NCBI RefSeq assembly: GCF_046630445.1
Contig: NC_092333.1
Location: 713,325,001 to 713,389,000 of the forward strand
Source of the DNA: Rutidosis leptorrhynchoides
Lineage: Eukaryota; Streptophyta; Magnoliopsida; Asterales; Asteraceae
Length of the DNA: 64,000 nt
Reading direction: 5' to 3'
Part shown: positions 35,652 through 48,400 of the stretch, piece after piece
Layout of the letters: the number at the start of each line of letters is the position of its first letter
Numbering within the stretch: position 1 is the first letter of the stretch
Program-made: the position numbers and the translations under genes
The notes under the pieces: generated by a model
What the model saw: the letters and a program-made list of their open reading frames with translations, nothing else
Database searches by the model: none
Told to the model about the DNA's origin: nothing

Positions 35652-38600
35652 TGTAGTGACCCGAACTTTTCCATGATTATATATTAATTGAAAACTATAT
35701 TTGAATGATTAAATGTTTCCAACATGTTAAGAAATCAAACTTGTTAAGACTTGATTATTTGAAATGAGTTTCATATAGACAATTGACCACCTAAGTTGAC
35801 CGGTGATTCACGAACGTTAAAACTTATAAAAACTATATGATGACATATATATGATTATATATATAGTTAACATGATATTATGATAAGTATCTCATTAGGT
35901 ATTTTACAAATGAGTTATATACATAAAATTGAGTTTATTGAATTAAGAAACTTGAAACGATATATATAACGATTATCGTTATAACAACGTCTTACTAAAT
36001 ACATATGAATCATATTAAGATATTGATACACTATGTTTAATCATGATAAATGATAAGTAAATATGTCATTAAGTGTACTAACAATGAACTACATATGTAA
36101 AAACAAGACTACTAACTTAATAATTTCGAAACGAGACATATATGTAACGATTATCGTTGTAACAACATTTAACTGTATATATATCATACTAAGATATATT
36201 AATATATCATAATATCATGATAATGTAATAATTTAACATCTCTTTAGATGTAATAAACAATGGGTTAACAACATTTAACAAGATCGTTAACCTAAAGGTT
36301 TCAAAACAACATTTACATGTAACGACTAACGATGACTTAACGACTCAGTTAAAATGTATATACATGTAGTGTTTTAATATGTATTCTTACACTTTTGAAA
36401 TACTTCAAGACACTTATCAAAATACTTCTACTTAACAAAAATGCTTACAATTACATCCTCGTTCAGTTTCATCAACAATTCTACTCGTATGCACCCGTAT
36501 TCGTACTCGTACAATACACAGCTTTTAGATGTATGTACTATTGGTATATACACTCCAATGATCAGATCTTAGCAGCCCATGTGAGTCACCTAACACATGT
36601 GGGAACCATCATTTGGCAACTAGCATGAAATATCTCATAAAATTACAAAAATATTAGAAATCATTCATGACTTATTTACATGTAAACAAAATTACACATC
36701 CTTTATATCTAATCCATATACCAACGACCAAAAACACCTACAAACACTTTCATTCTTCAATTTTCTTCATCTAATTAATCTCTCTCAAGTTCTATCTTCA
36801 AGTTCTAAGTGTTCTTCATAAATTCTATAAGTTCTAGTTTCATAAAATCAAGAATACTTCCAAGTTTGCTAGCTTACTTCCAATCTTGTAAAGTGATCAT
36901 CCAACCTCAAGAAATCTTTCTTATTTACAGTAAGATATCTTTCTAATACAAGGTAATACTCATATTCAAACTTTGATTCAATTTCTATAACTATAACAAT
37001 GTTATTTCGAGTGGAAATCTTACTTGAACTTGTTTTCGTGTCATGATTCTGCTTCAAGAACTTTCAAGCCATCCAAGGATCCTTTGAAGCTAGATCTATT
37101 TTTCTCATATATAGTAGGTTTATCCACAAAACCTGAGGTAGTAATGATGTTCATAACATCATTTGATTCTTATATATAAAACTACCTTATTCGAAGGTTT
37201 AAACTTGAAATCACTAGAACATAGTTTAGTTAATTCTAAACTTGTTCGCAAATAAAAGTTAATCTTTTTAACTTGACTTTTAAAATCAACTAAACACATG
37301 TTCTATATCTATATGATATGCTAACTTAATGATTTAAAACCTGAAAACACGAAAAACACCGTAAAACCAGACATACGCCGTCGTAGTAACATCGCGGACT
37401 GTTTTGGGTTTGATAATTAAAAACTATGACAAACTTTGATTTAAAAGTTGTTCTTTTGGGAAAATGATTTTTCTTATGAACATGAAACTATATACAAAAA
37501 TCATGGTTAAACTCAAAGTGGAAGTATGTTTTTCAAAATGGTCATCAAGACGTCGTTCTTTCGACTGAAAGGACTACCTCTTACAAAAACGACTTGTAAC
37601 TTATATTTCTGACTATAAACCTATACTTATATTGTATTATACATGTATTCTAATATATTATGTAATCTTGGGATACCATAGACACGTATGCAAATGTTTT
37701 GACATATCATATCGACCCATCTATATATATTATTTGGAACAACCATAGACACTCTATATGCAGTAATGTTGGAGTTAGCTATACAAGGTTGAGGTTGATT
37801 CCAAAAATATATACACTTTGAGTTGTGATCTAGCCTGAGACGTGTATACACTGGGTCGAGGATTGATTCAAGATAATATATATCAATTTATTTCTGTACA
37901 TCTAACTATGGACAACTAGTTGTAGGTTACTAACGAGGACAGCTGACTTAATAAACTTAAAACATTAAAATGTATTAAAAATGTTGTAAATATATTTTGG
38001 ACATACTTTGATATATATGTACATATTTGTTATAGGTTCGTGAATCGACCAGTGGCCAAGTCTTACTCCCGACGAAGTAAAAATCTGTGAAAGTGAGTTA
38101 TAGTCCCACTTTTAAAATCTAATATTTTGGGATGAGAATACATGCAGTTTTATAAATGTTTTACGAAATAGATACAAGTAAATGAAACTACATTATATGG
38201 GTGAATGATCGAAGCGGAATATGCCCCTTTTTGCTTGGTAGCCTAAGAATTAGTAAACCGATCTACTAATTGACGCGAATCCTAAAGATAGATCTATTGG
38301 GCCTAACGAACCCCATCCAAAGTACCGGATGCTTTAGTACTTCGAATTCGTTTTTATCATGTCCAAAGGATTTCCCGGAATGATAGGGGATATTCTTATA
38401 TGCATCTTGTTAATGTCGGTTACCAGGTGTTCTCCATATGAATGAATTTTATCTCTATGTATGGGATGTATATTGAAATATGAAATCTTGTGGTCTATTT
38501 TTATGATTTGATAATATATAGGTTAAACCTATAACTCACCAACATTTTTGTTGACGTTTTAAGCATGTTTATTCTCAGATGATTATTAAGAGCTTCCGCT

Positions 38601-38922
38601 GTTGCATACTAAAATAAGGACAAGATTTGGAGTCCATGCTTGTATGATATTATGTAAAAACTGCATTCAAGAAACTTATTTTTGATGTAATATATTCTTA
38701 TTGTAAACCATTATGTAATGGTCGTGTGTAAACGGTATATTTTAGATTATCATTATTTGATAATCTACGTAATGCTTTTTAAACCTTTATAGATAAAATA
38801 AAGGTTATGGTTATTTTAAAAATGAATGCAGTCTTTTAAAAACGTCTCATATAGAGGTCAAAACCTCGCGACGAAATCAATTAATATGGAACATTTATAA
38901 TCAATATGAACGGGACATTTCA
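35652..38922 (+). repeat. 5' LTR of inner Gypsy
   Basis: 3271 bp. Compared with the 3' LTR it lacks 173 bp corresponding to 47481-47653, at a point flanked by the direct repeat ACTT. Short ORFs within are shared with the other LTR and have no recognised function. Confidence 0.95.
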
Positions 38923-38924
38923 GT

Positions 38925-38936
38925 TGGTATCAGAGC
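38925..38936 (+). promoter_or_regulatory. Primer-binding site of inner Gypsy
   Basis: TGGTATCAGAGC, two bases after the 5' LTR, is complementary to the 3' end of the plant initiator methionine tRNA and would prime minus-strand DNA synthesis. Confidence 0.9.
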
Positions 38937-39130
38937 GTTTGTCTTAGAGAACCAGAAATTTGCATTAGTGCATCTTATCGAGTTTGTTAGGATACATTAG
39001 TGAGTCTGGACTTCGACTGTGTTTTCTTTAAAAACGATTGCTTAACACTTTTGTTAGAAACTATATATTATTAACATGTAAATATTATGTGATATATTAA
39101 CCTCTTAATGTGTTTGATATTGTGTGATAG

Positions 39131-39751
39131 ATGTCTACCACTAGTACAAATCCCATCGATTCACCTAATAATAATGAAGAGTCGAATATATTTTGGGAAG
39201 ATTCACAAATTCCCGAAGAGGAACCGGAAGAAGAGGAACCGGAAGAGGAGGAACCGGAAGAGGAGGAACCGGAAGAGGAGGAACCGGAAGAAGAAGAGGT
39301 TCCGGAGGAAGAAATATTGATACCTATAGTAAATCGATTAAATAAAAGAAAATCCTCAACCAACGGACCAAAGTTAATAATGGTCAATGGTGTTTCCGCC
39401 GAGGAAGAAAAATATTGGGAAGATTACCAATTTTCCGATGAATCGGATCCCGATGAGGATTCCGATGATGTTATAGAAATTACCTCGACCCAATTTAATA
39501 AAGCGAAAGAAAATAATAAGGGAAAAGATATGAAAATAGAGAAACCCGATTCCAACCCCGATGAACTTTATATGTATCGGCAACATCCGTATTTTCTAAA
39601 ATGTAACAATGACCCGGGAACCTCTAAACTACCAGGTTTTTCTAAACCATTGTGGAAAACGACGGCTCGTATTAGAGGAACACCATATATTCCTAGAAAA
39701 TTAGGAAAACGAACCAAGTCCGAAGAAGAAGAAACCAGTGATTCAGATTAG
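39131..39751 (+). CDS. Acidic repeat protein encoded upstream of gag in the inner Gypsy
   Basis: A 206-aa open frame from ATG, just inside the 5' LTR. Residues about 30-60 are Glu/Pro repeats (EEEPE units) encoded by a 15-bp minisatellite (about 39220-39300). A second acidic patch follows (SDESDPDEDSDD), then a more basic tail with PLWKTTARIRGTPYIPRK and an acidic end. No signal peptide, membrane segment or known domain was seen. The frame is intact although the element's gag-pol is not. A splice-acceptor-like 'gtgtgatag' lies just before the ATG, so it might be expressed from a spliced leader. Function unknown; its place suggests an element-encoded accessory protein. Confidence 0.65.
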   Translation: MSTTSTNPIDSPNNNEESNIFWEDSQIPEEEPEEEEPEEEEPEEEEPEEEEPEEEEVPEEEILIPIVNRLNKRKSSTNGPKLIMVNGVSAEEEKYWEDYQFSDESDPDEDSDDVIEITSTQFNKAKENNKGKDMKIEKPDSNPDELYMYRQHPYFLKCNNDPGTSKLPGFSKPLWKTTARIRGTPYIPRKLGKRTKSEEEETSDSD

Positions 39752-39888
39752 AGGGTTGTAATCATGTTGTGTATTACATGTATTGTAGTGTGCTTGTACT
39801 TTTATGTTCTATGTAAAAATTGCTTGTATTGTTTGTTAATTATCTTTTATGAATCTAATCCTTGTCTATTTTACAGTATAAAAATAAA

Positions 39889-40530
39889 ATGGACGATAAG
39901 GGTAAACAACCGAATATTTTAGAAGATCTACCAGAGGATATGATTGAGGAAATCTTGTCTAGAGTCGGTCAGAATTCATCAGCACAATTAATTATGGCAA
40001 AATTAACTTGTCAAACATTTGAAAGACTTTCCAGAAATGCCTTAGTTTATAAAAGGCTTTCCTTTGACAGGTGGGGTATATCACATTGGGGAGACCGTAA
40101 GTTACGCCGTGTTTTCTTTAAAGCGTTAAATGCGGGGAACCCAAATGCAATTTTACGCTACGGGTTAAGAACCTATTTTGACTCAACATATCCCAACATA
40201 GGATTTCGTGAATTAGAAAGAGCTTCTAACATGCAACATAAAGAAGCATGTTATGCTTACGGGTTATTGATGTTCGCTTCTTACCAAAGTGAGAAAAAGA
40301 ACATCGGATTGCAGCTTTTAAATAAAACCTTCCCACAAGTGACGGATTCAGTAGTTGGGGTGAGAAACAAGGTTTTTAGATTATTACGGGGCTGTTGGAC
40401 ATTACGAAACCCTCGTCCTTTTGACCACATTACAACATGCTGCCTAGTCAATGGTCATAACGGTTATTTTCCACAAGACCAAGGATGGGAAGTCGTCTTA
40501 GTAAAACCAGAATGCATGACTTGTTTCTAG
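39889..40530 (+). CDS. F-box-like protein encoded upstream of gag in the inner Gypsy
   Basis: 213 aa from the ATG at 39889; the frame is open further upstream but without ATG, and a 'ttacag' acceptor-like site precedes it. Residues about 9-58 form an F-box-like helix set (ILEDLPEDMIEEILSRV... LTCQTFERLS), which in host proteins binds SKP1 of SCF ubiquitin ligases. Residues about 75-150 show Sel1/TPR-like spacing (ALNAGNPNAILRYGL, ASNMQHKEACYAYGLL), as in plant F-box proteins of the At2g35280/At1g67340 type. The C-terminus has several Cys/His. It lies between the acidic ORF and gag, same strand. It is probably a captured host gene fragment; a role in protecting or regulating the element is speculation. 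Confidence 0.7.
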   Translation: MDDKGKQPNILEDLPEDMIEEILSRVGQNSSAQLIMAKLTCQTFERLSRNALVYKRLSFDRWGISHWGDRKLRRVFFKALNAGNPNAILRYGLRTYFDSTYPNIGFRELERASNMQHKEACYAYGLLMFASYQSEKKNIGLQLLNKTFPQVTDSVVGVRNKVFRLLRGCWTLRNPRPFDHITTCCLVNGHNGYFPQDQGWEVVLVKPECMTCF

Positions 40531-40869
40531 ACTTATGAATTACGTGTCTTTATTTCCTTTGATGAACAACTTGCGTATTAACTAGGTTTATCTTCAAAAA
40601 CTGTCTTGTATCAAAGTGTACTATATTTCATGTTATATGTAATATAGCGAAGTTGTAAGTTTGAAGAATATTTGTATGTGATATATTATTATAATCAGTT
40701 TTTCATATGAAATTGTAGTAGTTGAATTGTATATTAGCTAATAAGTATGAACTTAACGGGTAGGTAGTGCCCGAATTTAAACTTATAAAATGCTAATATG
40801 AAGAAAAAGCTTTTATAAATGAGTTCATATTATGCTACAAAATACTATTGACTACTCTTAATATTCTGT

Positions 40870-42180
40870 ATGATTAACTCGATTCAGTTGGCTATTTTGA
40901 AAGAAATGGCACCGACTACTCGACACACCATGAATATGAGTGAAGAGGAATTTCGTACCTTTCTTGCTGCAAACATAGCCGCAGTACAGGCAGCGCTACA
41001 TACCAACAATAACTCTGAATCTAGCAATGCAGCTAACGGCGCAAGAAATCGTGTAGGATACTCCTACAAAGAATTCACTGCCTGCAAACCTTTGGAATTT
41101 GATGGAACCGAAGGACCAATTGGATTGAAACGGTGGACCGAGAAAGTCGAATCGGTGTTTGCCATAAGTAAGTGTACTGAAGAGGACAAAGTTAAGTACG
41201 CTACGCATACCTTCACAGGTACTGCGTTAACGTGGTGGAACACCTATCTTGAACAGGTAGGACAAAATGCTGCTTACGCACTACCGTGGTCGGCATTCAA
41301 GCAATTGATGAACGAGCAGTACCGACCTAAAAACGAAGTCAATAAACTCAAGGCAGAACTTAGAGAGTTACGAACACAAGGGTTCGACGTTACCACATAT
41401 GAACGATGATTCACAAAGTTGTGTCTATTGTGTCCGGAAGCATTCGAAGATGAAGGAGAGAAAATCGACGCATTTGTAAAAGGGTTACCAGTAAGGATTC
41501 AAGAAGATGTGAGTTCACACCAGCCCGCTTCTATACAGAAGGCAAGTCGAATGGCTCATAAACTCATAAATCAGATTGAGGGAAGAATTAAAGAGCAGGC
41601 GGCCGAAGAAGCCAATACGAAATAACTCAAGAGAAAGTGGGATGAAAACGGTGACAAGAGTCACCAGTACAACAACAATAACAATTACAACCACAATCGC
41701 AACAACTATCCTAACAACCGCAACAACAATCGCAACAATAACCGCAATTCTAACAATAACTACAACAAACTTCCCAACAACAACAACAACTACAACAACC
41801 GTTTCAACAACAATAACAATCCCAACAACAACCTCAATAACAACAACGACAACAAAAACCAAAAACAGCCATGTCATAGGTGTGAAGAAAATCATCAGGG
41901 GTTTTGCACGACATTTTGCAATAGGTGTAAAAGAAATGGTCATAGCACGATAAAATATGAGGTCTACGGACCAAAGTTTAACAGAACTAAAGGAACAAAT
42001 AATGTCGGAACAAGTAATGCCAAAACGAATAGTGTCAGAGCAAGTAATACCAACGCTGTTTGTTATAAATGTGGAAAACCGGGCCACATTATTGAAAATT
42101 GCCTGAATCAGGGGAATACTAATGGGCAGGGCCGTGGAAGAGTTTTCAATATTAATGCAGCAGAAGCACAGGAAGACCCG
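40870..42180 (+). pseudogene. Inner Gypsy gag, two in-frame stops
   Basis: One frame runs from ATG 40870 (or 40906) through the retrotransposon gag domain (FDGTEGPIGLKRWTEKVESV, ALTWWNTYL, VKGLPVRIQEDV). It then passes through a very Asn-rich spacer and zinc knuckles: an aberrant CNRC...GH...Y lacking its last Cys, and an intact CYKCGKPGHIIENC. In-frame stops: TGA at 41407-41409 and TAA at 41623-41625. Without them it would lead straight into protease in the same frame, as usual for plant Gypsy elements. Packaging protein in life; here broken. Confidence 0.9.
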
Positions 42181-45100
42181 AAGCTTGTTACGGGTACGTT
42201 TCTTATTGACGATAAATCTGCTTATGTTTTATTTGATTCGGGTGCGGATAGAAGCTATATGAGTAGAGAATTTTGTGTTAAATTAAGTTGCCCATTGACG
42301 CCTTTGGATAATAAATTTTTACTCGAATTAGCAAATGGTAAATTAATTTCAGCAGATAATATATGTTGGGATAGAGAAAATAAACTGGGTGATGAAACGT
42401 TTAAGATTGATTTAATACCAGTCGAGTTAGGGAGTTTTGATATAATAATTGGCATGGACTGGTTGAAGAAGGTAAGAGCAGAGGTCGTTTTTTACAAAAA
42501 TGTGATTCGCATTATGCGCGAAAAAGGAAAACCTTTAATGGTGTACGGAGAAAAGAACAACGCGAAGTTAAATCTTATTAGTAGTTTGAAGGCGCAAAAA
42601 CTAATAAGAAAAGGTTGTTACGTCATTCTAGCACACATCTAGGAAGTTAAACCTGAAGAAAAGAACATCAGTGATGTTTCCGTCGCAAAAGAATTTTCCG
42701 ATGTATTTCCGAAAGAATTACCGGGATTACCCCCACATCGATCCGTTGAATTTCAAATAGACCTTGTACTAGGAGCTGCACCAATAGCTCATGCTCCATA
42801 CAGACTCGCACCCAGCGAAATGAAAGAATTACAAAGTCAGTTACAGGAACTTTTAGAGCGTGGTTTCATTCGACCAAGCACATCACAATGGGGAGCTCCT
42901 GTTTTGTTTGTCAAGAAGAAAGATGGTACATTCAGGTTGTGTATCGACTACCTAGAATTGAACAAACTTACCATCAAGAACCGCTACCCACTACCGAGAA
43001 TCGATGACTTATTTGATCAACTACAAGGCTCATCTGTTTATTCGAAGATCGATTTACGTTCTGGATATCATCAAATGCGGGTGAAGGAGGATGATATTCC
43101 AAAGACTGCTTTTAGGACGCGTCATGGACCTCATGAACCAAGTGTGTGGGCCATATCTTGACAAGTTTGTCATTGTTTTCATCGATGACATACTTATTTA
43201 CTCGAAGAATGATCAAGAGCACGAAGAACATTTGAGAAAAGTGCTAGAGTTGCTGAGAAAAGAAAAACTGTACGCTAAGTTTTCAAAGTGTGTATTTTGG
43301 TTGGAAGAAGTTCAATTCCTCGGTCATATAGTGAACAAAGAAGGTATTCAGGTGGATCCAGCAAAGATTGAAACCGTTGAAAAGTGGGAAACTCTGAAAA
43401 CTCCAAAACACATACGCCAATTTTTAGGGCTAGCTGGTTATTGCAGGAGATTCATCCAAGATTTTTCTAAAATAGCAAAACCCTTGACTGCATTAACGCA
43501 TAAAGGGAGAAAATTTGAATGGAAGGATGAACAAGAAAAAGCGTTTCAATTGTTGAAGAAAAAGTTAACTACGGCACCTATATTGTCATTACCTGAAGGG
43601 AATGATGATTTTGTGATATATTGTGACACCTCAAAGCAAGGTCTCGGTTGTGTATTAATGCAACGAACGAAATTAATTGCTTATGCGTCTAGACAATTGA
43701 AGATTCACGAGCAGAATTATACGACGCATGATTTGGAATTAGGCGCGGTTGTTTTTGCATTAAAGACTTGGAGGCACTACTTATATGGGATCAAAAGTGT
43801 TATATATACCGACCACAAAAGTCTTCAACACATATTTAATCAGAAACAACTGAACATAAGGCAGCGCAGATGGATTGAATTGTTGAATGATTATGACTTT
43901 GAGATTCGTTATCACCCGGGGAAGGCAAATGTGGTAGCCGACGCCTTGAGCAGAAAGGACAGAGAACCCATTCGAGTAAAATCTATGAATATAATGATTC
44001 ACACTAACCTTACTACTCAAATAAAGGAGGCGCAACAAGGAGTTTTAAAAGAGGGAAATTTAAAGGATGAAATACCCAAAGGATCGGAGAAGCATCTTAA
44101 TATTCGAGAAGACGGAACCCAGTATAGGGATGAAAGGATTTGGGTACCAAAATTTGGAGATATGAGAGAAATGGTACTTAGAGAAGCTCATAAAACCAGA
44201 TACTCAATACATCCTGGAACGGGGAAGATGTACAAGGATCTCAAGAAATATTTTTGGTGGCCGGGTATGAAAGCCGATGTTGCTAAATATGTAGGAGAAT
44301 GTTTGATGAGTTCAAAGGTCAAAGCAGAGCATCAGAAACCATCAGGTCTACTTCAACAACCCGAAATCCCGGAATGGAAATGGGAAAACATTACCATGGA
44401 TTTCATTACTAAATTGCCAAGGACTGCAAGTGGTTTTGATACTATTTGGGTAATAGTTGATCGTCTCACCAAATCAGCACACTTTCTGCCAATAAGAGAA
44501 GATGACAAGATGGAGAAGTTAGCACGACTGTATTTGAAGGAAGTCGTCTCCAGACATGGAATACCAATCTCTATTATCTCTAATAGGGATGGTAGATTTA
44601 TTTCAAGATTCTGGCAGACATTACAGCAAGCATTAGGAACTCGTCTAGACATGAGTACTACCTATCATCTACAAACTGATGGGCAGAGCGAAAGGACGAT
44701 ACAAATGCTTGAAGACATGCTACGAGCATGTGTTATTGATTTCGGAAACAGTTGGGATCGACACCTTCCGTTAGCAGAATTTTCCAACAACAATAGCTAC
44801 CATTCAAGCATTGAGATGGCGCTGTTTGAAGCACTCTATGGTAGAAAGTGCAGGTCTCCGATTTGTTGGAGTGAAGTGGGGGATAGACAGATTACGGGTC
44901 CGGAGATAATTCAAGAAACTACCGAGAAGATCATCCAAATTAAACAACGATTGAAAACTGCCCAAAGTCGACAAAAGAGTTATGCGGACATTAAAAGAAA
45001 AGATATAGAATTTGAGATTGGAGAGATGGTCATGCTTAAGGTTTCACCTTGGAAAGGCGTTGTTCGATTTGGTAAACGGGGGAAACTAAATCCAAGGTAC

Positions 45101-45463
45101 ATTGGACCATTCAAGATTATAGATCGTGTCGGACCATTAGCTTACCGACTTGAGTTACCTCAACAACTCGCGACTGTACATAACACTTTTCATGTCTTGA
45201 ATTTAAAGAAATGTTTTGTTAAAGAAGATCTCACTATTCCGTTAGACGAAATCCAAATCAACGAAAAACTTCAATACGTCGAAGAACCCGTCGAAATAAT
45301 GGATCGTGAGGTTAAAAGACTTAAGCAAAACAAGATACCAATTGTTAAGGTTCGATGAAATGCTCATAGAGGAACCGAATTCACCTGGGAGCATGAAGAT
45401 CGGATGAAGCTAAAATACCCTAACCTATTTCCAGAAGATGCGTCAACACCTTCAACAGCTTAA
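42181..45463 (+). pseudogene. Inner Gypsy pol (protease-RT-RNase H-integrase), broken
   Basis: Protease has FDSGADRSYMS (DSG active site intact, about 42235). In-frame TAG at 42640-42642. RT begins [20 protein letters not shown] and runs to FRTR near 43123. There a deletion of roughly 55 nt, not a multiple of three, removes the segment with the conserved MPFGL motif. The frame resumes at [13 protein letters not shown] and [10 protein letters not shown]. RNase H follows ([18 protein letters not shown]). In integrase the zinc motif has CLMS instead of CxxC (Ser codon 44309-44311), and the second catalytic Asp is Asn (ISNRDGRF, codon 44582-44584). A TGA at 45356 replaces a Trp codon; the tail then runs to 45463. 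The encoded proteins should be inactive. Confidence 0.92.
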
Positions 45464-45498
45464 AATTTCGGGACGAAATTTATTTAACGGGTAGGTAC
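45463..45498 (+). promoter_or_regulatory. Palindrome and polypurine region before the 3' LTR (inner Gypsy)
   Basis: An inverted repeat AAATTTCG-GGA-CGAAATTT (45463-45481) overlaps the pol stop. It is followed by AACGGGTAGGTAC, the likely plus-strand priming site. The same palindrome stands at the same place in the outer element (35452-35470). Confidence 0.7.
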
Positions 45499-48400
45499 TG
45501 TAGTGACCCGAACTTTTCCATGATTATATATTAATTAAAAACTATATTTGCATGATTAAATGTTTCCAACATGTTAAGCAATCAAACTTGTTAAGACTTG
45601 ATTATTTGAAATGAGTTTCATATAGACAATTGACCACCCAAGTTGACCGGTGATTCACGAACGTTAAAACTTGTAAAAACTATATGATGACATATATATG
45701 ATTATATATATAGTTAACATGATATTATGATAAGTAAGTATCTCATTAGGTATTTTACAAATGAGTTATATACATAAAATTGAGTTTATTGAATTAAGAA
45801 ACTAGAAACGATATATATAACGATTATCGTTATAACAACGTCTTACTAAATACATATAAATCATATTAAGATATTGATACACTATGTTTAATCATGATAA
45901 ATGATAAGTAAACATGTCATTAAGTGTATTAACAATGAACTACATATGTAAAAACAAGACTACTAACTTAATGATTTCGAAACGAGACATATATGTAACG
46001 ATTATCGTTGTAACAACATTTAACTGTATATATATCATACTAAGATATATTAATATATCATAATATCGTGATAATGTAATAATTTAACATCTCTTTAGAT
46101 GTAATAAACAATGGGTTAACAACATTTAACAAGATCGTTAACCTAAAGGTTTCAAAACAACATTTACATGTAACAACTAACGATGACTTAACGACTCAGT
46201 TAAAATGTATATACATGTAGTGTTTTAATATGTATTCTTACACTTTTGAAAGACTTCAAGACACTTATCAAAATACTTCTGCTTAACAAAAATGCTTACA
46301 ATTACATCCTCGTTCAGTTTCATCAACAATTCTACTCGTATGCACTCGTATTCGTACTCGTACAATACACAGCTTTTAAATGTATGTACTATTGGTATAT
46401 ACACTCCAATGATCAGCTCTTAGCAGACCATGTGAGTCACCTAACACATGTGAGAACCATCATTTGGCAACTAGCATGAAATATCTCATAAAATTACAAA
46501 AATATTAGTAATCATTCATGACTTATTTACATGTAAACAAAATTACACATCCTTTATATCTAATCCATATACCAACGACCAAAAACACCTACAAATACTT
46601 TCATTCTTCAATTTTCTTCATCTAATTGATCTCTCTCAAGTTCTATCTTCAAGTTCTTAGTGTTCTTCATAAATTCTATAAGTTCTAGTTTCATAAAATC
46701 AAGAATACTTCCAAGTTTGCTAGCTTACTTCCAATCTTGTAAAGTGATCATCCAACCTTAAGAAATCTTTCTTATTTATAGTAAGATATCTTTCTAATAC
46801 AAGGTAATACTCATATTCAAAATTTGATTCAATTTCTATAACTATAACAATGTTATTTCGAGTGGAAATCTTACTTGAACTTGTTTTCGTGTCATGATTC
46901 TGCTTCAAGAACTTTCAAGCCATCCAAGGATCCTTTGAATCTAGATCTATTTTTCTCATTTCTAGTAGGTTTATCCACAAAACCTGAGGTAGTAATGATG
47001 TTCATAACATCATTCGATTCTTATATATATAACTACCTTATTCGAAGGTTTAAACTTGAAATCACTAGAACATAGTTTAGTTAATTCTAAACTTGTTCGC
47101 AAACAAAAGTTAATCCTTCTAACTTGACTTTTAAAATCAACTAAACACATGTTCTATATCTGTATGATATGCTAACTTAATGATTTAAAACCTGGAAACA
47201 CGAAAAACACCGTAAAACCGGACATACGCCGTCGTAGTAACACCGCGGGCTGTTTTGGGTTTGATAATTAAAAACTATGACAAACTTTGATTTAAAAGTT
47301 TTTCTTCTGGAAAAAATGAATTTTCTTATGAACATGAAACTATATCCAAAAATCATGGTTAAACTCAATGTGGAAGTATGTTTTTGAAAATGGTCATCAA
47401 GACGTCGTTCTTTCGACTGAAATGACTACCTCTTAAAAAAACGACTTGTAACTTATATTTCTGACTATAAACCTATACTTTTTCTGTTTAGATTCATAAG
47501 ATAGAGTTCAATATGAAACCATAGCAATTTGATTCACTCAAAACGGATTTAAAACGAAGAAGTTATGGGTAAAACAAGATTGGATATTTTTTGATTGTTG
47601 TAGCTACGGGAAATATTGTAACAATTCTATACAAATCATATCCTAGCTAACTTATATTGTATTATACATGTATTCTAATATATTATGTAATCTTGGGATA
47701 CCATAGACACGTATGCAAATGTTTTGACATATCATATCGACCCATCTATATATATTATTTGGAACAACCATAGACACTCTATATGCAGTAATGTTGGAGT
47801 TAACTATACAGGGTTGAGGTTGATTCCAAAAATATATATACTTTGAGTTGTGATCTAGCCTGAGATGTGTATACACTGGGACGTGGATTGATTCAAGATA
47901 ATATATATCAATTTATTTCTGTACATCTAACTATGGACAACTAGTTGTAGGTTACTAATGAGGACAGCTGACTTAATAAACTTAAAACATTAAAATGTAT
48001 TAAAAATGTTGTAAATATATTTTGAACATACTTTGATATATATATATATACATATTTGTTATAGGTTCGTGAATCGACCAGTGGCCAAGTCTTACTCCCG
48101 ACGAAGTAAAAATCTGTGAAAGTGAGTTATAGTCCCACTTTTAAAATCTAATATTTTGGGATGAGAATACATGCAGTTTTATAAATGTTTTACGAAATAG
48201 ACACAAGTAAATGAAACTACATTATATGGGTGAATGATCGAAGCCGAATATGCCCCTTTTGCTTGGTAGCCTAAGAATTAGTAAACCGATCTACTAATTG
48301 ACGTGAATCCTAAAGATAGATCTATTGGGCCTAACGAACCCCATCCAAAGTACCGGATGCTTTAGTACTTCAAATTCGTTTTTATCATGTCCGAAGGATT

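Noticed and set aside
36395-36628. Short ORFs shared by both inner Gypsy LTRs
   Set aside because: Present twice only because they lie in the LTRs; no domain seen.
39108-39320. Basic Arg/Lys-repeat ORF overlapping the acidic ORF
   Set aside because: Shadow frame of the 15-bp minisatellite; the acidic frame is longer and starts at a good ATG.
41576-41953. Thr-rich ORF in gag
   Set aside because: Alternative frame of the Asn-rich codon repeat in gag.
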